64,000 bases of DNA from an uncultured Collinsella sp. (GTDB lineage: Bacteria > Actinomycetota > Coriobacteriia > Coriobacteriales > Coriobacteriaceae). This document shows, piece after piece, positions 49,817 to 58,239 of this stretch (within the stretch, counting starts at the first letter, position 1; every line of letters starts with the position of its first letter). Made by a program: the position numbers and the translations under genes. The stretch lies in NCBI GenBank assembly GCA_905209455.1, contig CAJLTA010000008.1:7209-71208 (forward strand), in the 5' to 3' direction. A model generated the notes under the pieces. The model worked only from the letters and a program-made list of their open reading frames with translations, was not told where the DNA came from and did not search any database.

Positions 49817-50467
49817 CTAGCGCACAGTCTTGATTGCCGCCGCCAGGTCGAACAACGTATCGAGCACGGCCTCGCAGCCATCCACCACGTCCTGCGGCAG
49901 CGGCACGATATCGGGGACGGCAAAGACATGGCAGCCGGCCGTAATGCCCGAGACGCAACCGTTGCGCGAATCTTCGACCACGGCACATTCCTCGGGAGCA
50001 AAGCCCGCGCGCTCGCAGGCGAGCAGATACATCTCGGGGTCGGGCTTGCCGTGCACGACGTCCTCGCCACACGTTACCGTTTCAAACTTGTCAAAGAGGC
50101 CAACCATCTTAAGGTTGCGCTCCGCCGTAACGAGGCGCGACGACGTCGCTAGACCCACGTGATAGCCCGCAGCCAGCAGCTCGTCTAGGCACTCGGCGGC
50201 GCCGGCCTTAAGCTCCAGCTCGGTCTTGACCATCTCGTCGCGAATCTCCTTGTGGCGGACATAGACCGCCTCGGTGGTTTCATGGCTGCCGTAATGCCTA
50301 TCGAGGATGTCCATGACATCGGGCAGCGTGCGGCCGATAAACTGATGGATCAGCGCTTCATCAATCGCGAGCCCCAGCTCAGCGGCGCCTGCCTTCCAGG
50401 CCTTAATCCCCAAACGCTCGGTATCGACCAGCGTTCCATCCATGTCAAAAATAACAGCCTTGATCAT
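49817..50467 (-). CDS. HAD-superfamily hydrolase, beta-phosphoglucomutase-like
   Basis: This 216-residue protein has the nucleophile motif FDMDGTLVDTE (residues 7-17), a helical cap, the motif II threonine in GLATSSR, Lys in GKPDPEMYL and the acidic pair VEDSRNG. It is a small-cap (subfamily IA) phosphatase or phosphosugar mutase; the set DMDGTLVDTE and VEDSxxG is typical of PGMB/YcjU-like enzymes. Start ATG 50467 follows GGGGGA; upstream residues in the frame have no ribosome site. It is divergent from larE. Confidence 0.85.
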   Translation of the reverse strand: MIKAVIFDMDGTLVDTERLGIKAWKAGAAELGLAIDEALIHQFIGRTLPDVMDILDRHYGSHETTEAVYVRHKEIRDEMVKTELELKAGAAECLDELLAAGYHVGLATSSRLVTAERNLKMVGLFDKFETVTCGEDVVHGKPDPEMYLLACERAGFAPEECAVVEDSRNGCVSGITAGCHVFAVPDIVPLPQDVVDGCEAVLDTLFDLAAAIKTVR

Positions 50468-50640
50468 ATCGGTCCCCCATCGACTCTCGCTGTCGCGTTG
50501 CTGCAACTCTACCGCATTTGGCAACTTGTATATAACGTATATGCCATATTGCACTTTCGTTACACAGATAGAAGTCTTATGGCAAGTAACGCATTAGGAT
50601 TATAGTTTTCGATCGAGTACTCAACGATAAGGAACGTTTC

Positions 50641-51519
50641 ATGATTTTAGACACCACGGCACCCGCAGAGGAGCTTCAAGACAAGCTATCGGCGCTCGAA
50701 CAGCTGCTTTTGGCATACGGGCGCGTGGCTATCGGGTTTTCCGGTGGCGTCGACAGCAGCTTTTTGGCCGCCGTATGCGCCCGCATCATGCCTACCAATA
50801 CCCTCCTCGTCCATCTCACCACGCCGCTCATCGGCACGCCCGAGCAGGCTTCGTTTGAGCAGTCCGTTGATGGGCAGGCCAATGAGGGGCCGCATTTTAA
50901 GCTCCCCGTGCTCAATCTTTCGGTGGATCAGCTGCAGCTCCCCCAAGTAGCCTGCAACGATACTAATCGCTGCTACCACTGCAAGCACGCCGGCTTTACC
51001 GCCATCGTCAACCACGCCAAGTCGCTCGGCTTTCCCACCGTCATCGATGGCAGCAATGCAAGCGATCGCGGTGACTACCGCCCCGGCATGCGTGCGGCAG
51101 AAGAGCTCGGCGTACGCTCACCCCTTATGGAGGTCGGCTTTACCAAGGACGAAGAGCGCGAGCTGCTGTGCGCATGGGGCTATCCCGTTTGGAACCTGCC
51201 GGCGGGAGCATGTCTTGCCACCCGCGTCCCCACGGGCGAGGAGCTTACACGCGAGAAGGTCGATTTAATCCGCGCCTGCGAGGATTACCTGCACGATCTT
51301 GATCTGGCACAGGTACGCGCGCGCTTGGTCGGCGGCTGCATGCATATCGAGGCCGCACCCGCAGATGTCGCCAAGATTGCTGCCCTCGGTGGCAACGCCG
51401 TCGACGACAAGGGCAAGACCCCGCTGCCCGCCGCCATCGAGTCCGCGCTGCGCGAGCTGGGCTGCGACCATATCTCCCCCGAGGTCACCCCCTACATTCA
51501 CGGCAACATGAACCTTTAG
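50641..51519 (+). CDS. larE: LarE-like ATP-dependent sulfur transferase
   Basis: This 292-residue PP-loop enzyme has the ATP motif GFSGGVDSSFLA (residues 32-43), the cysteine pair NRCYHCKHAGF, the SNASDRGDYRPG segment and PAGACLATR with the cysteine expected to donate sulfur. LarE activates and sulfurates the pyridinium dicarboxylate precursor of the nickel-pincer cofactor used by lactate racemase. larA, larB and larC are not in the window, so it is either an orphan component or works on another substrate. The ATG follows AAGGAA; a TATAGT box is at 50601-50606. Confidence 0.88.
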   Translation: MILDTTAPAEELQDKLSALEQLLLAYGRVAIGFSGGVDSSFLAAVCARIMPTNTLLVHLTTPLIGTPEQASFEQSVDGQANEGPHFKLPVLNLSVDQLQLPQVACNDTNRCYHCKHAGFTAIVNHAKSLGFPTVIDGSNASDRGDYRPGMRAAEELGVRSPLMEVGFTKDEERELLCAWGYPVWNLPAGACLATRVPTGEELTREKVDLIRACEDYLHDLDLAQVRARLVGGCMHIEAAPADVAKIAALGGNAVDDKGKTPLPAAIESALRELGCDHISPEVTPYIHGNMNL

Positions 51520-51520
51520 G

Positions 51521-51656
51521 TTACGCCGTTTTACAAACGGCGTAACTGCTCGGCGCTGCGCGGGCTCCGGACACGGCAATCTGACGTTCAACTTCACGGG
51601 CGCGACCAAAAGGTCAGCGCCCGCTTGTTTCACGTCACCTTACCGCACCCGGAGAC
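51521..51656. repeat. Repeat after larE, copy B of the GACGTTCAA...TCACGTCACCTT family
   Basis: It begins with a strong hairpin (GTTACGCCGTTT...AAACGGCGTAAC) directly after larE, then the conserved block shared with 42023-42164, including GGGCGCGACCAAAAGGTCAGCGCCC-type pairing. The leading hairpin differs from the other copy. Confidence 0.65.
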
Positions 51657-51696
51657 CGCTCGCTCGCATATGCTCAACCTGCACTGCGTTAACTGA

Positions 51697-51740
51697 CCCG
51701 CCAATAAGGGACAGGTTTATTTTGGCAGGTTTTATCTGGG
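51697..51740. repeat. CCTGCCAAA palindrome, copy 3
   Basis: CCCGCCAATAAGGGACAGG then TTTATTTTGGCAGG and TTTTATCTGGGG. A separate hairpin, AGTCGCCCC...GGGGCGACT (51756-51807), stands between it and the next gene's stop and may end that minus-strand transcript. Confidence 0.7.
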
Positions 51741-51816
51741 GAAATATCGCGAGGCAGTCGCCCCCCCTAGCACCCATCTCACTTCGAGAGACACAAGAGG
51801 GGCGACTCGGCTGCAT

Positions 51817-53517
51817 CTACTTCTTCCGATAGCGGCGGTTGCGGCTCGTCGATGAACCCATTACTTCGATGAGTCCTTTATCCGCCATTTTTGGCAGATG
51901 GTAGCGGACGGACGAAATTTTGACCCCCGATGCAACCGCTATTTCTCGCGCCGTCATATCCACTTCGGCGCTGAGAGCCTCCAGGATCCTATCCGCTGTC
52001 GAAGCTGACGATTCTCTGCTCATATCGATAATCTCAAACGTGTCTTTGCCACATTTTGACAGGACATGTTTATCGACAAGATTCCCGCAGATCAGGCGAA
52101 TGTCATCCGAATCCCACTTCAGGGCCTCTCGTATTTTTTGAACATCGCATACGCACCCATGCTCCCGCATAAACATGAGCAATGTTTCCTCGCGATCCGT
52201 CAGCTCGGTGCCCACATGGCTCTGAATCCACGTGCGGTTTTCAGCAAGCTCCGCCCCGTGCCGGGAAAGCAGCACCGTAAACGAATCGGCCTTAACGATA
52301 AATTTCGGCCTTCCAAGCGAACGAGACTCCATCTCGCGAATCATAGCCGGGATACCAGATCCCTGGCTTTCTGCAACGGGCCCCTCGGCATGCTCTAACG
52401 GCGTCGCCCCCATTAGGCTCATGAGCTTTGGGTTTCGGCAGCGCGATTCCCCGTCTGCAAGATTGTCCACCGTCTTTCCGCCCCAAAGCCCACCGGGGTT
52501 TTTGATCTCTATTCTGTCTGGATAGATATCGACACTCACGGCCTGCCCCACAAACATGGGCGAATATTCTCGATGGATGCAGGCGTTTGCCAAGGCCTCG
52601 CGCAAAACCTCCTGGGGAACTTCCCAATCCTCCCTTCTGCCAGCGCCTTGCACTATCGCCGCTTTGCGCAAGTTCCGTCCAATCGCGACAAGGGCATCTT
52701 CGATGCAAGCCGGAATCGGGCCATCGCACAACTGGCGGTCAATAAACCGGGGTTGCCCGGGTGCAGATTTTTCCACATCGGAATGAACGGCGACATCAAT
52801 CATGAGTTTGGGATAGAACTGCTGGGGGTAAATTCCCGCCGACAGAAGCCCTGCGAGCTTCACCGCACCATCCTTTGTAGTGATATTGAGTCTGACCAGC
52901 TGCTTTTCCAGCGTATCGGCCCCGCGCAAAACGCGGGGGGTCTGCAGCCGGCGATTTGCGATAATAGACCGCACGACATCTGGATCCAAATCCTCGACTG
53001 TTGCCTCCGAAACCACCGTGCCGTCTGCATCGCTCGGAAGCAACGCACTCTGCAGCTCATATAGCTCAGCGGGTGACATCTTGATATCTTTATCATCCAC
53101 GCGCTTGTAGCTACCGTTCTGCACGCCGCGCGCGCCGATATAGCAAGGCTTCGCTTTAAGCTCAAGTTCAAAGATGCGCACCAGAAGCACCTGGAGCCCG
53201 TCGACCTCGCCTCGATCAAGCTCGTACCGTGGCGCATGGGTCACCACTGCCGCTGAGCCTCCGTCTCCGATACCCGAAACAAACTGATCGCGCACCCTAT
53301 CGATAGCAAAGTTAGCCGAAGGAACAAATCCTTCGGCTTCGTTTAGGCCCAAAATAATGAGCCCACCCGCAGTGTTCGCAAAAGCGCTCACTGTCTCCCA
53401 TACGTCTGCGCTCAATTTATTCGTGCAGGCTTTAACTTCTACCGATGCGTCATCAGTCCCCCGCCTGCGAAGGCGCTCAACGATAAGGCCAAGAGGTTCA
53501 TCCAGCAGCATTGGCAT
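51817..53517 (-). CDS. AlbA_2 (Schlafen-like) / ATP-binding regulator with C-terminal winged helices
   Basis: This 566-residue protein starts with an AlbA_2 domain (VEVKACTNKLSADVWETVSA, FANTAGGLIILG). It continues with the HATPase-type region of this family (VPQEVLREALANACIHREYS, IEIKNPGGLWGG, GSGIPAMI). It ends in winged-helix segments (REETLLMFMREHGCVCDVQ; ILEALSAEVDMTAREIAV). Such proteins are annotated as putative transcriptional regulators or ATP-binding proteins; some relatives are linked to stress or phage response. Its upstream region holds an array of TAGAGAGA sites, one touching the ribosome site GAGAGACGG. Autoregulation is therefore likely, but is inferred. Confidence 0.8.
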   Translation of the reverse strand: MPMLLDEPLGLIVERLRRRGTDDASVEVKACTNKLSADVWETVSAFANTAGGLIILGLNEAEGFVPSANFAIDRVRDQFVSGIGDGGSAAVVTHAPRYELDRGEVDGLQVLLVRIFELELKAKPCYIGARGVQNGSYKRVDDKDIKMSPAELYELQSALLPSDADGTVVSEATVEDLDPDVVRSIIANRRLQTPRVLRGADTLEKQLVRLNITTKDGAVKLAGLLSAGIYPQQFYPKLMIDVAVHSDVEKSAPGQPRFIDRQLCDGPIPACIEDALVAIGRNLRKAAIVQGAGRREDWEVPQEVLREALANACIHREYSPMFVGQAVSVDIYPDRIEIKNPGGLWGGKTVDNLADGESRCRNPKLMSLMGATPLEHAEGPVAESQGSGIPAMIREMESRSLGRPKFIVKADSFTVLLSRHGAELAENRTWIQSHVGTELTDREETLLMFMREHGCVCDVQKIREALKWDSDDIRLICGNLVDKHVLSKCGKDTFEIIDMSRESSASTADRILEALSAEVDMTAREIAVASGVKISSVRYHLPKMADKGLIEVMGSSTSRNRRYRKK

Positions 53518-53520
53518 TCC

Positions 53521-53712
53521 GTCTCTCTAAAACGATAGATTTATCTCTCTATAGTATAGTATATCTCTCTATCTTTAGAGAGATAAGCACCTTATTTTAG
53601 AGAGACATTTAGAGAGATGTATCGAATTCACTGTTAGATAGCCCAATGTTATCTCTTTAACTGGCTTTCTCTTTAGAGAGACAATTAGAGAGACGAGCGC
53701 GACCTCTCTAAT
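53521..53712. promoter_or_regulatory. Array of TAGAGAGA(C/T) operator-like repeats upstream of the AlbA_2 gene
   Basis: An AT-rich 190 bp region holds at least eight good copies of TTTAGAGAGA(C/T) or its complement. Their 7 bp cores centre at 53525, 53547, 53567, 53580, 53602, 53614, 53678 and 53690, and weaker copies are near 53655 and 53706. Spacings cluster near 12 and 20-23 bp, close to one and two DNA turns. Inverted copies lie nearer the gene and direct copies further away. A minus-strand TATACT box lies between two copies. Confidence 0.7.
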
Positions 53713-53756
53713 CAAGGGCACCACTCTTTAAGGTGCACACTCCCTAACCGTGCCCT

Positions 53757-53833
53757 AAGTTGCGGTGAAATAGTCCCCCGATTAACCTGCCAAAAAGGGA
53801 CAGGTTTATTTTGGCGGGTTTTATCTGGGGAAA
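53757..53833. repeat. Half copy of the GTTGCGGTG family joined to a CCTGCCAAA palindrome, copy 4
   Basis: AAGTTGCGGTGAAATAGTCC (53757-53776) matches the left arm of the elements at 15454 and 29638 without its right arm. It runs into CCTGCCAAAAAGGGACAGG...TTTTGGCGGG (53786-53818) and TTTTATCTGGGG. One repeat may have inserted into another. Confidence 0.65.
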
Positions 53834-53939
53834 CGCAAAATAGCCCCACATACACAACCACCGCAGCTCCATATGAGGCAAATGAATCAGTAGCGTCTAT
53901 CCCAAATCTTGAGTATTTGTTCGACAGAACGGCCCCTGC

Positions 53940-53986
53940 CGGCTCCTGCTAGACTGGTAGATTCCCAACCGTCCATCCAGGAGCCG
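53940..53986 (+). promoter_or_regulatory. Inverted repeat covering the nuclease ribosome-binding site
   Basis: CGGCTCCTG (53940-53948) is the exact complement of CAGGAGCCG (53978-53986), which contains the AGGAG ribosome site of the nuclease gene. If the left arm is transcribed, it would hide the ribosome site. A TAGACT in the loop could instead be the -10 box, in which case the repeat is only DNA-level. Confidence 0.4.
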
Positions 53987-53988
53987 CA

Positions 53989-54972
53989 ATGTCGCGCAAG
54001 TCCGCCTACAAGCAAGTACTTTCCATCGGCGCCGCCGTGGTGCTGGGGTTTGCGCTGTTCACAGGGTCGCTCGACGGAGCGCCCAAGTTGTTGTCGCCGC
54101 AAAGTGATGAACAGGCGGCAGCTCTGGCCGAAAAACAAAACGAAAGTCCCAGCCGCACCGACGACGAGGCGGACCTGGTCGATCGGCTCGAATCAGGAAC
54201 GGCGAGCTCCCCGGACCCTCAAAACAGCCAGGACTCTGGCGATGGCTCCGATTCCGCCACAACCGACACCGGCGACGGCGCTTCCGCGGACAGCGCCGCC
54301 ACCCCCATCGACGAGGTCGAAAACCCCGACCTCAACCGCGCCCGCGGTGTTTATCTCAGCAGCATTCCCGACTACGCCGGCAACCCCTACGTTGCCCTGC
54401 GCGCCGACAGCACGCACCCGCTCGGCACACCATCATTCACGCTCGATGAATACGAGCGCGCTACAGAAGAGGGTTGCTTTAAGAAGTTCTCCAAGCTTGA
54501 CAGCCTGGGCCGCACCCGCAAAGCGCTCGCCTGCGTGGGCCCCGAATCACTCGGTCAAGGCGAGCGCGGCGATATCTCGCGTATCCATCCCGCTGGATGG
54601 CGCCAGCAGCGCTACGACTTTATTCCGGGCCAGAGCCTCTACAACCGCTGCCATCTCATCGCCTGGTCGCTCTGCGGCGAAAACGCCAACCGCAAGAATC
54701 TCCTCACCGGCACGCGTTATCTCAACGAGACAGGCATGCTGCCGTTTGAGGAGCAGATTCTCGGCTACATCCGCGAGACGGGCAACCACGTGCTCTATCG
54801 CGTCACACCCATGTATAACGAAGAGGAACTTGTCTGCCGCGGCGTGCGCCTTGAGGCGCAATCGGTCGAGGACCACGGCAAGACCCTCTGCTTCCACGTG
54901 TACTGCTACAACCTGCAGCCGCACGTGCAGATCGACTACGCCACCGGCCGCAACCAGGCATCCGGAGACTAG
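53989..54972 (+). CDS. Secreted or membrane-anchored DNA/RNA non-specific endonuclease
   Basis: This 327-residue protein has an N-terminal hydrophobic segment (VLSIGAAVVLGFALFTGSL), a linker of about 85 residues rich in Ser, Asp, Thr and Glu, and a C-terminal beta-beta-alpha-metal nuclease of the EndA/NUC1 type. The catalytic motif is NRCHLIAW with His222, followed by the metal-binding ENANRKNLLTGTRYLN. This NRCH variant is common in Gram-positive nucleases of the family. It would cut extracellular DNA or RNA for nutrition, DNA entry or biofilm control. ATG follows CAGGAG. Confidence 0.88.
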   Translation: MSRKSAYKQVLSIGAAVVLGFALFTGSLDGAPKLLSPQSDEQAAALAEKQNESPSRTDDEADLVDRLESGTASSPDPQNSQDSGDGSDSATTDTGDGASADSAATPIDEVENPDLNRARGVYLSSIPDYAGNPYVALRADSTHPLGTPSFTLDEYERATEEGCFKKFSKLDSLGRTRKALACVGPESLGQGERGDISRIHPAGWRQQRYDFIPGQSLYNRCHLIAWSLCGENANRKNLLTGTRYLNETGMLPFEEQILGYIRETGNHVLYRVTPMYNEEELVCRGVRLEAQSVEDHGKTLCFHVYCYNLQPHVQIDYATGRNQASGD

Positions 54973-55033
54973 TGCCGACCGCACCGCCCGTAACCCAAAA
55001 ATGATTCGTTTTCCTCCGTCCCCATGGGATCAA

Positions 55034-55067
55034 AAAAGGCCGCCCTGGATTACCCAGGGCGGCCTTT
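55034..55067. terminator. Bidirectional terminator between the nuclease and EF-G-like genes
   Basis: AAAAGGCCGCCCTGG and its complement with a short loop; A-run at the left and T-run at the right. Confidence 0.85.
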
Positions 55068-55101
55068 TCGTCAGCGTCCACATTGCAGGCAAAACCACAC
55101 G

Positions 55102-57177
55102 CTACTTGGCGCGGCCCTCCTCATAGCGCTCGACCAGCTTGGCCTGAACATCGTAGGGAACCTGCTCGTAGCCAGCGGGCTTCATGGTAAAGTCACCCGT
55201 GCCGCGCGTGATAGAGCGCAGGCGCGTCGAATAATCCGTCAGCTCTGCCAGCGGCGCCTGGGCAATGACCACGGTGTCGCCGCGCTCATCGGTCTCCATA
55301 CCCGTCACGCGACCGCGCGATGCCGAGATGTCGCCCATCACAGCGCCGGCGTAGCTTTCGGGAATAGTCACCGTGATTTCCTCGATGGGCTCCAGCACCA
55401 CCGGGTCGGCATCGGCGCACGCCTTGCGCAGGCCGATGCGAGCCGCCGCGCGGAACGCCATCTCGTTGGAGTCGACGCTGTGATACGAGCCGTCGTACAC
55501 AGCCACGCGAATGCCCGTGAGCGGGTAGCCGGCAATGATGCCGTCCTTCATGGTCTCCTGGACACCCTTGTCCACGGCGGGGATGAGCGAGCGCGGGATG
55601 CGGCCACCCACGACCTCGTCTACAAACTCATAGCCATCGCTCGTGCCGTCGGGCCCAATGAGCGGCTCAACGCGCAGCCAGCAGTCGCCATACTGACCGG
55701 CACCGCCAGTCTGTTTCTTGTGGCGGCCCTGCGCGCTTGCCGTACGGCGAATGGTCTCGCGATACGGAATGCGGATCGGCACGCTCTTGGCCACGACCTT
55801 GGTGCGATCCTCCAAACGGTTGAGCAGCACCGAAACCTGCGCCTCACCAACGGCGGAGATAATGGTCTGGCCCGTCTCCTCGTCACGATCGATGCTCATG
55901 GTCGGATCGGCCTTGCAGGCCTTCTCGATAAACGTGTAGAGCTTCTCTTCGTCGCCGCGATTCTCGGCCTCGATGGCGATGCGGTACTGCGAGTTGGGGA
56001 ACTTAAACGCCGCAGCCTCGACCTTGCCGGTAATCGAGAGCGTATCGCCCGTCTCGGCCGCCAGCTTGGGTGCCACGATAATGTCGCCGGCATAGGCGTG
56101 ACCGACCTCGGTCATGTCGCGGCCGCACATCACATACAGGTGAGCCAGACGGTCGCCCTTGCGTGTGCGCGCGTTGACCAGCTCAAGGCCCGGCTCAAGC
56201 GTACCCGTCAGCACCTTAATAAAGCTGATGCGACCCTGCTGCGGATCGGCCAGGGTCTTAAACACAAACGCCACCGGACGATCATCGTCGCTTGAAATCT
56301 TGAGCGAATCGCCGTCGATAAGCGGCATCTCGCCGTAGTCGGTCGGCGCCGGGAAGTATGTGGCGATGTCGTCCATCAGCGAGTTGACGCCCTGCTCCTT
56401 AATGCAATCGCCCGCAAAGACCGGCACAAAGATGCGCTCGGCGATCGCCTTCGACAGCAGGCCTTCAAGCTCCTCCTGCGTCAGCGTCTCCTCGCCTTCC
56501 AAGTACTTCATCATCAGTTCATCGTCAGCCTCGGCCACCAGCTCGCACAGATGGTCATGGGCTTCCTCGGCCTGGGCACGATACTCCTCGGGAATCTCCG
56601 ACTCAACGGCTTCGGTGCCGTTGCAATGGCGCGCCTTCATGCGCACCAGGTCGATGATGCCGTCAAAGTCCTCGCCCTCGCCCCAGGGAAGGGTCACGGC
56701 GCCCAGGCGCGTGCCAAAGCGCTCTTGCAGCAGGTCCATCGTGGTCGCAAAGCTGGCCTCGGAGCGCGACAGGCGGTTTACGAACACCGCACGCGCCAGT
56801 CGCAGGTCCTCGGCGGCATACCAGAGCTTAACCGTCGTAGGCTGCGGGCCGGCCTCGGCGTCGACCACAAACAGAGCCGTCTCGCAGACGCTCATCGCGG
56901 CAAAGGCGTCGCCGATAAAATCGGGGTAGCACGGGGCATCGAGCACATTGATGCGCGCGCCCTTCCAGTCGATCGGCGCGATGGTCGTCGAGATGGAAAA
57001 TGCACGCTTGACCTCTTCGGGGTCATAGTCGAGCGTGGGCTTGGTGCCGTCGTGGCCGCCCAGGCGGGCGGTCTTGCCGGAAAGGTGGAGCATGGCCTCG
57101 GCGAGTGAAGTCTTGCCCACCCCGCCTTGGCCTACGAGCACCACGTTCCTTACGTTACCGGTCTTGGGAGCACCCAT
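55102..57177 (-). CDS. EF-G-like GTPase paralogue (elongation factor G-like protein)
   Basis: This 691-residue protein has the EF-G domain order: a GTPase domain with P-loop GQGGVGKTS (16-24), domain II, and domains III-V with EAQVSVLLNRLE and SYAGAVMGDISASRGRV. The GTPase motifs are unusual. The switch II motif DTPGHVDF reads DAPCYPDF, and the guanine-specificity motif NKMD is NRLS. This matches the actinobacterial EF-G-like paralogues rather than the main FusA, which must lie elsewhere. Its cellular role is uncertain. The ATG at 57177 follows AAGGAGG; the frame upstream to 57288 is chance. Confidence 0.87.
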   Translation of the reverse strand: MGAPKTGNVRNVVLVGQGGVGKTSLAEAMLHLSGKTARLGGHDGTKPTLDYDPEEVKRAFSISTTIAPIDWKGARINVLDAPCYPDFIGDAFAAMSVCETALFVVDAEAGPQPTTVKLWYAAEDLRLARAVFVNRLSRSEASFATTMDLLQERFGTRLGAVTLPWGEGEDFDGIIDLVRMKARHCNGTEAVESEIPEEYRAQAEEAHDHLCELVAEADDELMMKYLEGEETLTQEELEGLLSKAIAERIFVPVFAGDCIKEQGVNSLMDDIATYFPAPTDYGEMPLIDGDSLKISSDDDRPVAFVFKTLADPQQGRISFIKVLTGTLEPGLELVNARTRKGDRLAHLYVMCGRDMTEVGHAYAGDIIVAPKLAAETGDTLSITGKVEAAAFKFPNSQYRIAIEAENRGDEEKLYTFIEKACKADPTMSIDRDEETGQTIISAVGEAQVSVLLNRLEDRTKVVAKSVPIRIPYRETIRRTASAQGRHKKQTGGAGQYGDCWLRVEPLIGPDGTSDGYEFVDEVVGGRIPRSLIPAVDKGVQETMKDGIIAGYPLTGIRVAVYDGSYHSVDSNEMAFRAAARIGLRKACADADPVVLEPIEEITVTIPESYAGAVMGDISASRGRVTGMETDERGDTVVIAQAPLAELTDYSTRLRSITRGTGDFTMKPAGYEQVPYDVQAKLVERYEEGRAK

Positions 57178-57411
57178 GATGACCTCCTTGCAGGGCCGCG
57201 CGCAATGCGCGACGCCAACGGGGAGAGTTCGCGGTCGGTGCCATCCCGGGAGCAGCATGGTCGGCAGCCGAGCCGACTCACCCTCCAAATGTCCTATGCC
57301 ACCACCCTACCCTCACGGGCGGCTGTCCATGCATACCTTTCGGCGCTCGTATGAATACAGGCGGCGAGAGGACAGAGCAAGTATGCCAGGCGATTATTAA
57401 ACCCCATCGAT

Positions 57412-57453
57412 ACAAATAAAAGCCGCCGCAGTCCATAAGACCCGCGGCGGCTT
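57412..57453 (-). terminator. Terminator of the amino-acid ABC transporter operon
   Basis: AAGCCGCCGC pairs with GCGGCGGCTT, followed on the minus strand by TTATTTG. It starts 21 bp after the ATPase stop. Confidence 0.8.
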
Positions 57454-57474
57454 CTTCTCAATACATAGCTGAGC

Positions 57475-58239
57475 TTAGCCCTCGATACGACTCAAGAACT
57501 CACGGGTACGTTGCTCACGCGGATGATCGATAACCTGCTCGGCCGGGCCCTCCTCGACAATGCGGCCTCCGTCCATAAAGACCACGCGATCGGCAACATC
57601 GCGCGCAAACTGCATCGCATGGGTCACGATCACCATCGTCATATTCTGCGCCGCCAGGTCTTTAATGACACGCAGCACCTCGGCCGTTAGCTCGGGATCG
57701 AGCGCCGAGGTCGGCTCGTCAAAGAATAAGATTTCCGGATCGAGCGCCAGGGCGCGGGCGATACTCACACGCTGTTGCTGACCGCCCGAAAGCTCACACG
57801 GCACCTTGTTCTCGTTGCCCGTCAGCCCCATTTGTGCAATCAGCTCGTGAGCGCGGGCTTCCGCCTGCTCGCGCGGACGCTTAAGCACGCGAATCGGCGC
57901 ATCGGTGATGTTTTTCATCACCGTATAGTGCGGGAACAGGTTGTAGTTTTGGAACACCAGGCCGAATCGCGAGCGCGCCTGCTTGGGCACATCGCCCTTC
58001 GCATAGACCGCGCCCGAACCCGCATCCGTCGCAACGGCAAGGTCGCCAAACGAGAGCGAGCCTCCGTCGAGTGTCTCGAGCAGCGTGGCACACCGCAGCA
58101 GCGTGGACTTGCCGCCACCCGAAGGCCCGATAATCGCCACGACCTCGCCACGCTTCACCTCAAGCGAGATATCCTTGAGCACCTCATTGCCGCCAAACGC
58201 CTTACGCGCGTTCGATATATTCATTACCGAATTAATCAT
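57475..58239 (-). CDS. Polar amino-acid ABC transporter ATPase
   Basis: This 254-residue ATPase of the GlnQ/HisP type has Walker A GPSGGGKST, the Q-loop VFQNYNLFPHYTV, signature LSGGQQQR, Walker B ILFFDEPTSALDPE and the H-loop VTHAM. It powers uptake of a polar amino acid with the permease and binding protein encoded just upstream. The ATG lies 8 nt inside the end of the permease gene, and the ribosome site is weak, so translational coupling is likely. Confidence 0.93.
   Translation of the reverse strand: MINSVMNISNARKAFGGNEVLKDISLEVKRGEVVAIIGPSGGGKSTLLRCATLLETLDGGSLSFGDLAVATDAGSGAVYAKGDVPKQARSRFGLVFQNYNLFPHYTVMKNITDAPIRVLKRPREQAEARAHELIAQMGLTGNENKVPCELSGGQQQRVSIARALALDPEILFFDEPTSALDPELTAEVLRVIKDLAAQNMTMVIVTHAMQFARDVADRVVFMDGGRIVEEGPAEQVIDHPREQRTREFLSRIEG

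Noticed and set aside
53521..53712. Possible origin or plasmid iteron region
   Set aside because: No Rep protein, DnaA boxes or plasmid genes are nearby. The repeats sit exactly on a gene's promoter, so operators are more likely.
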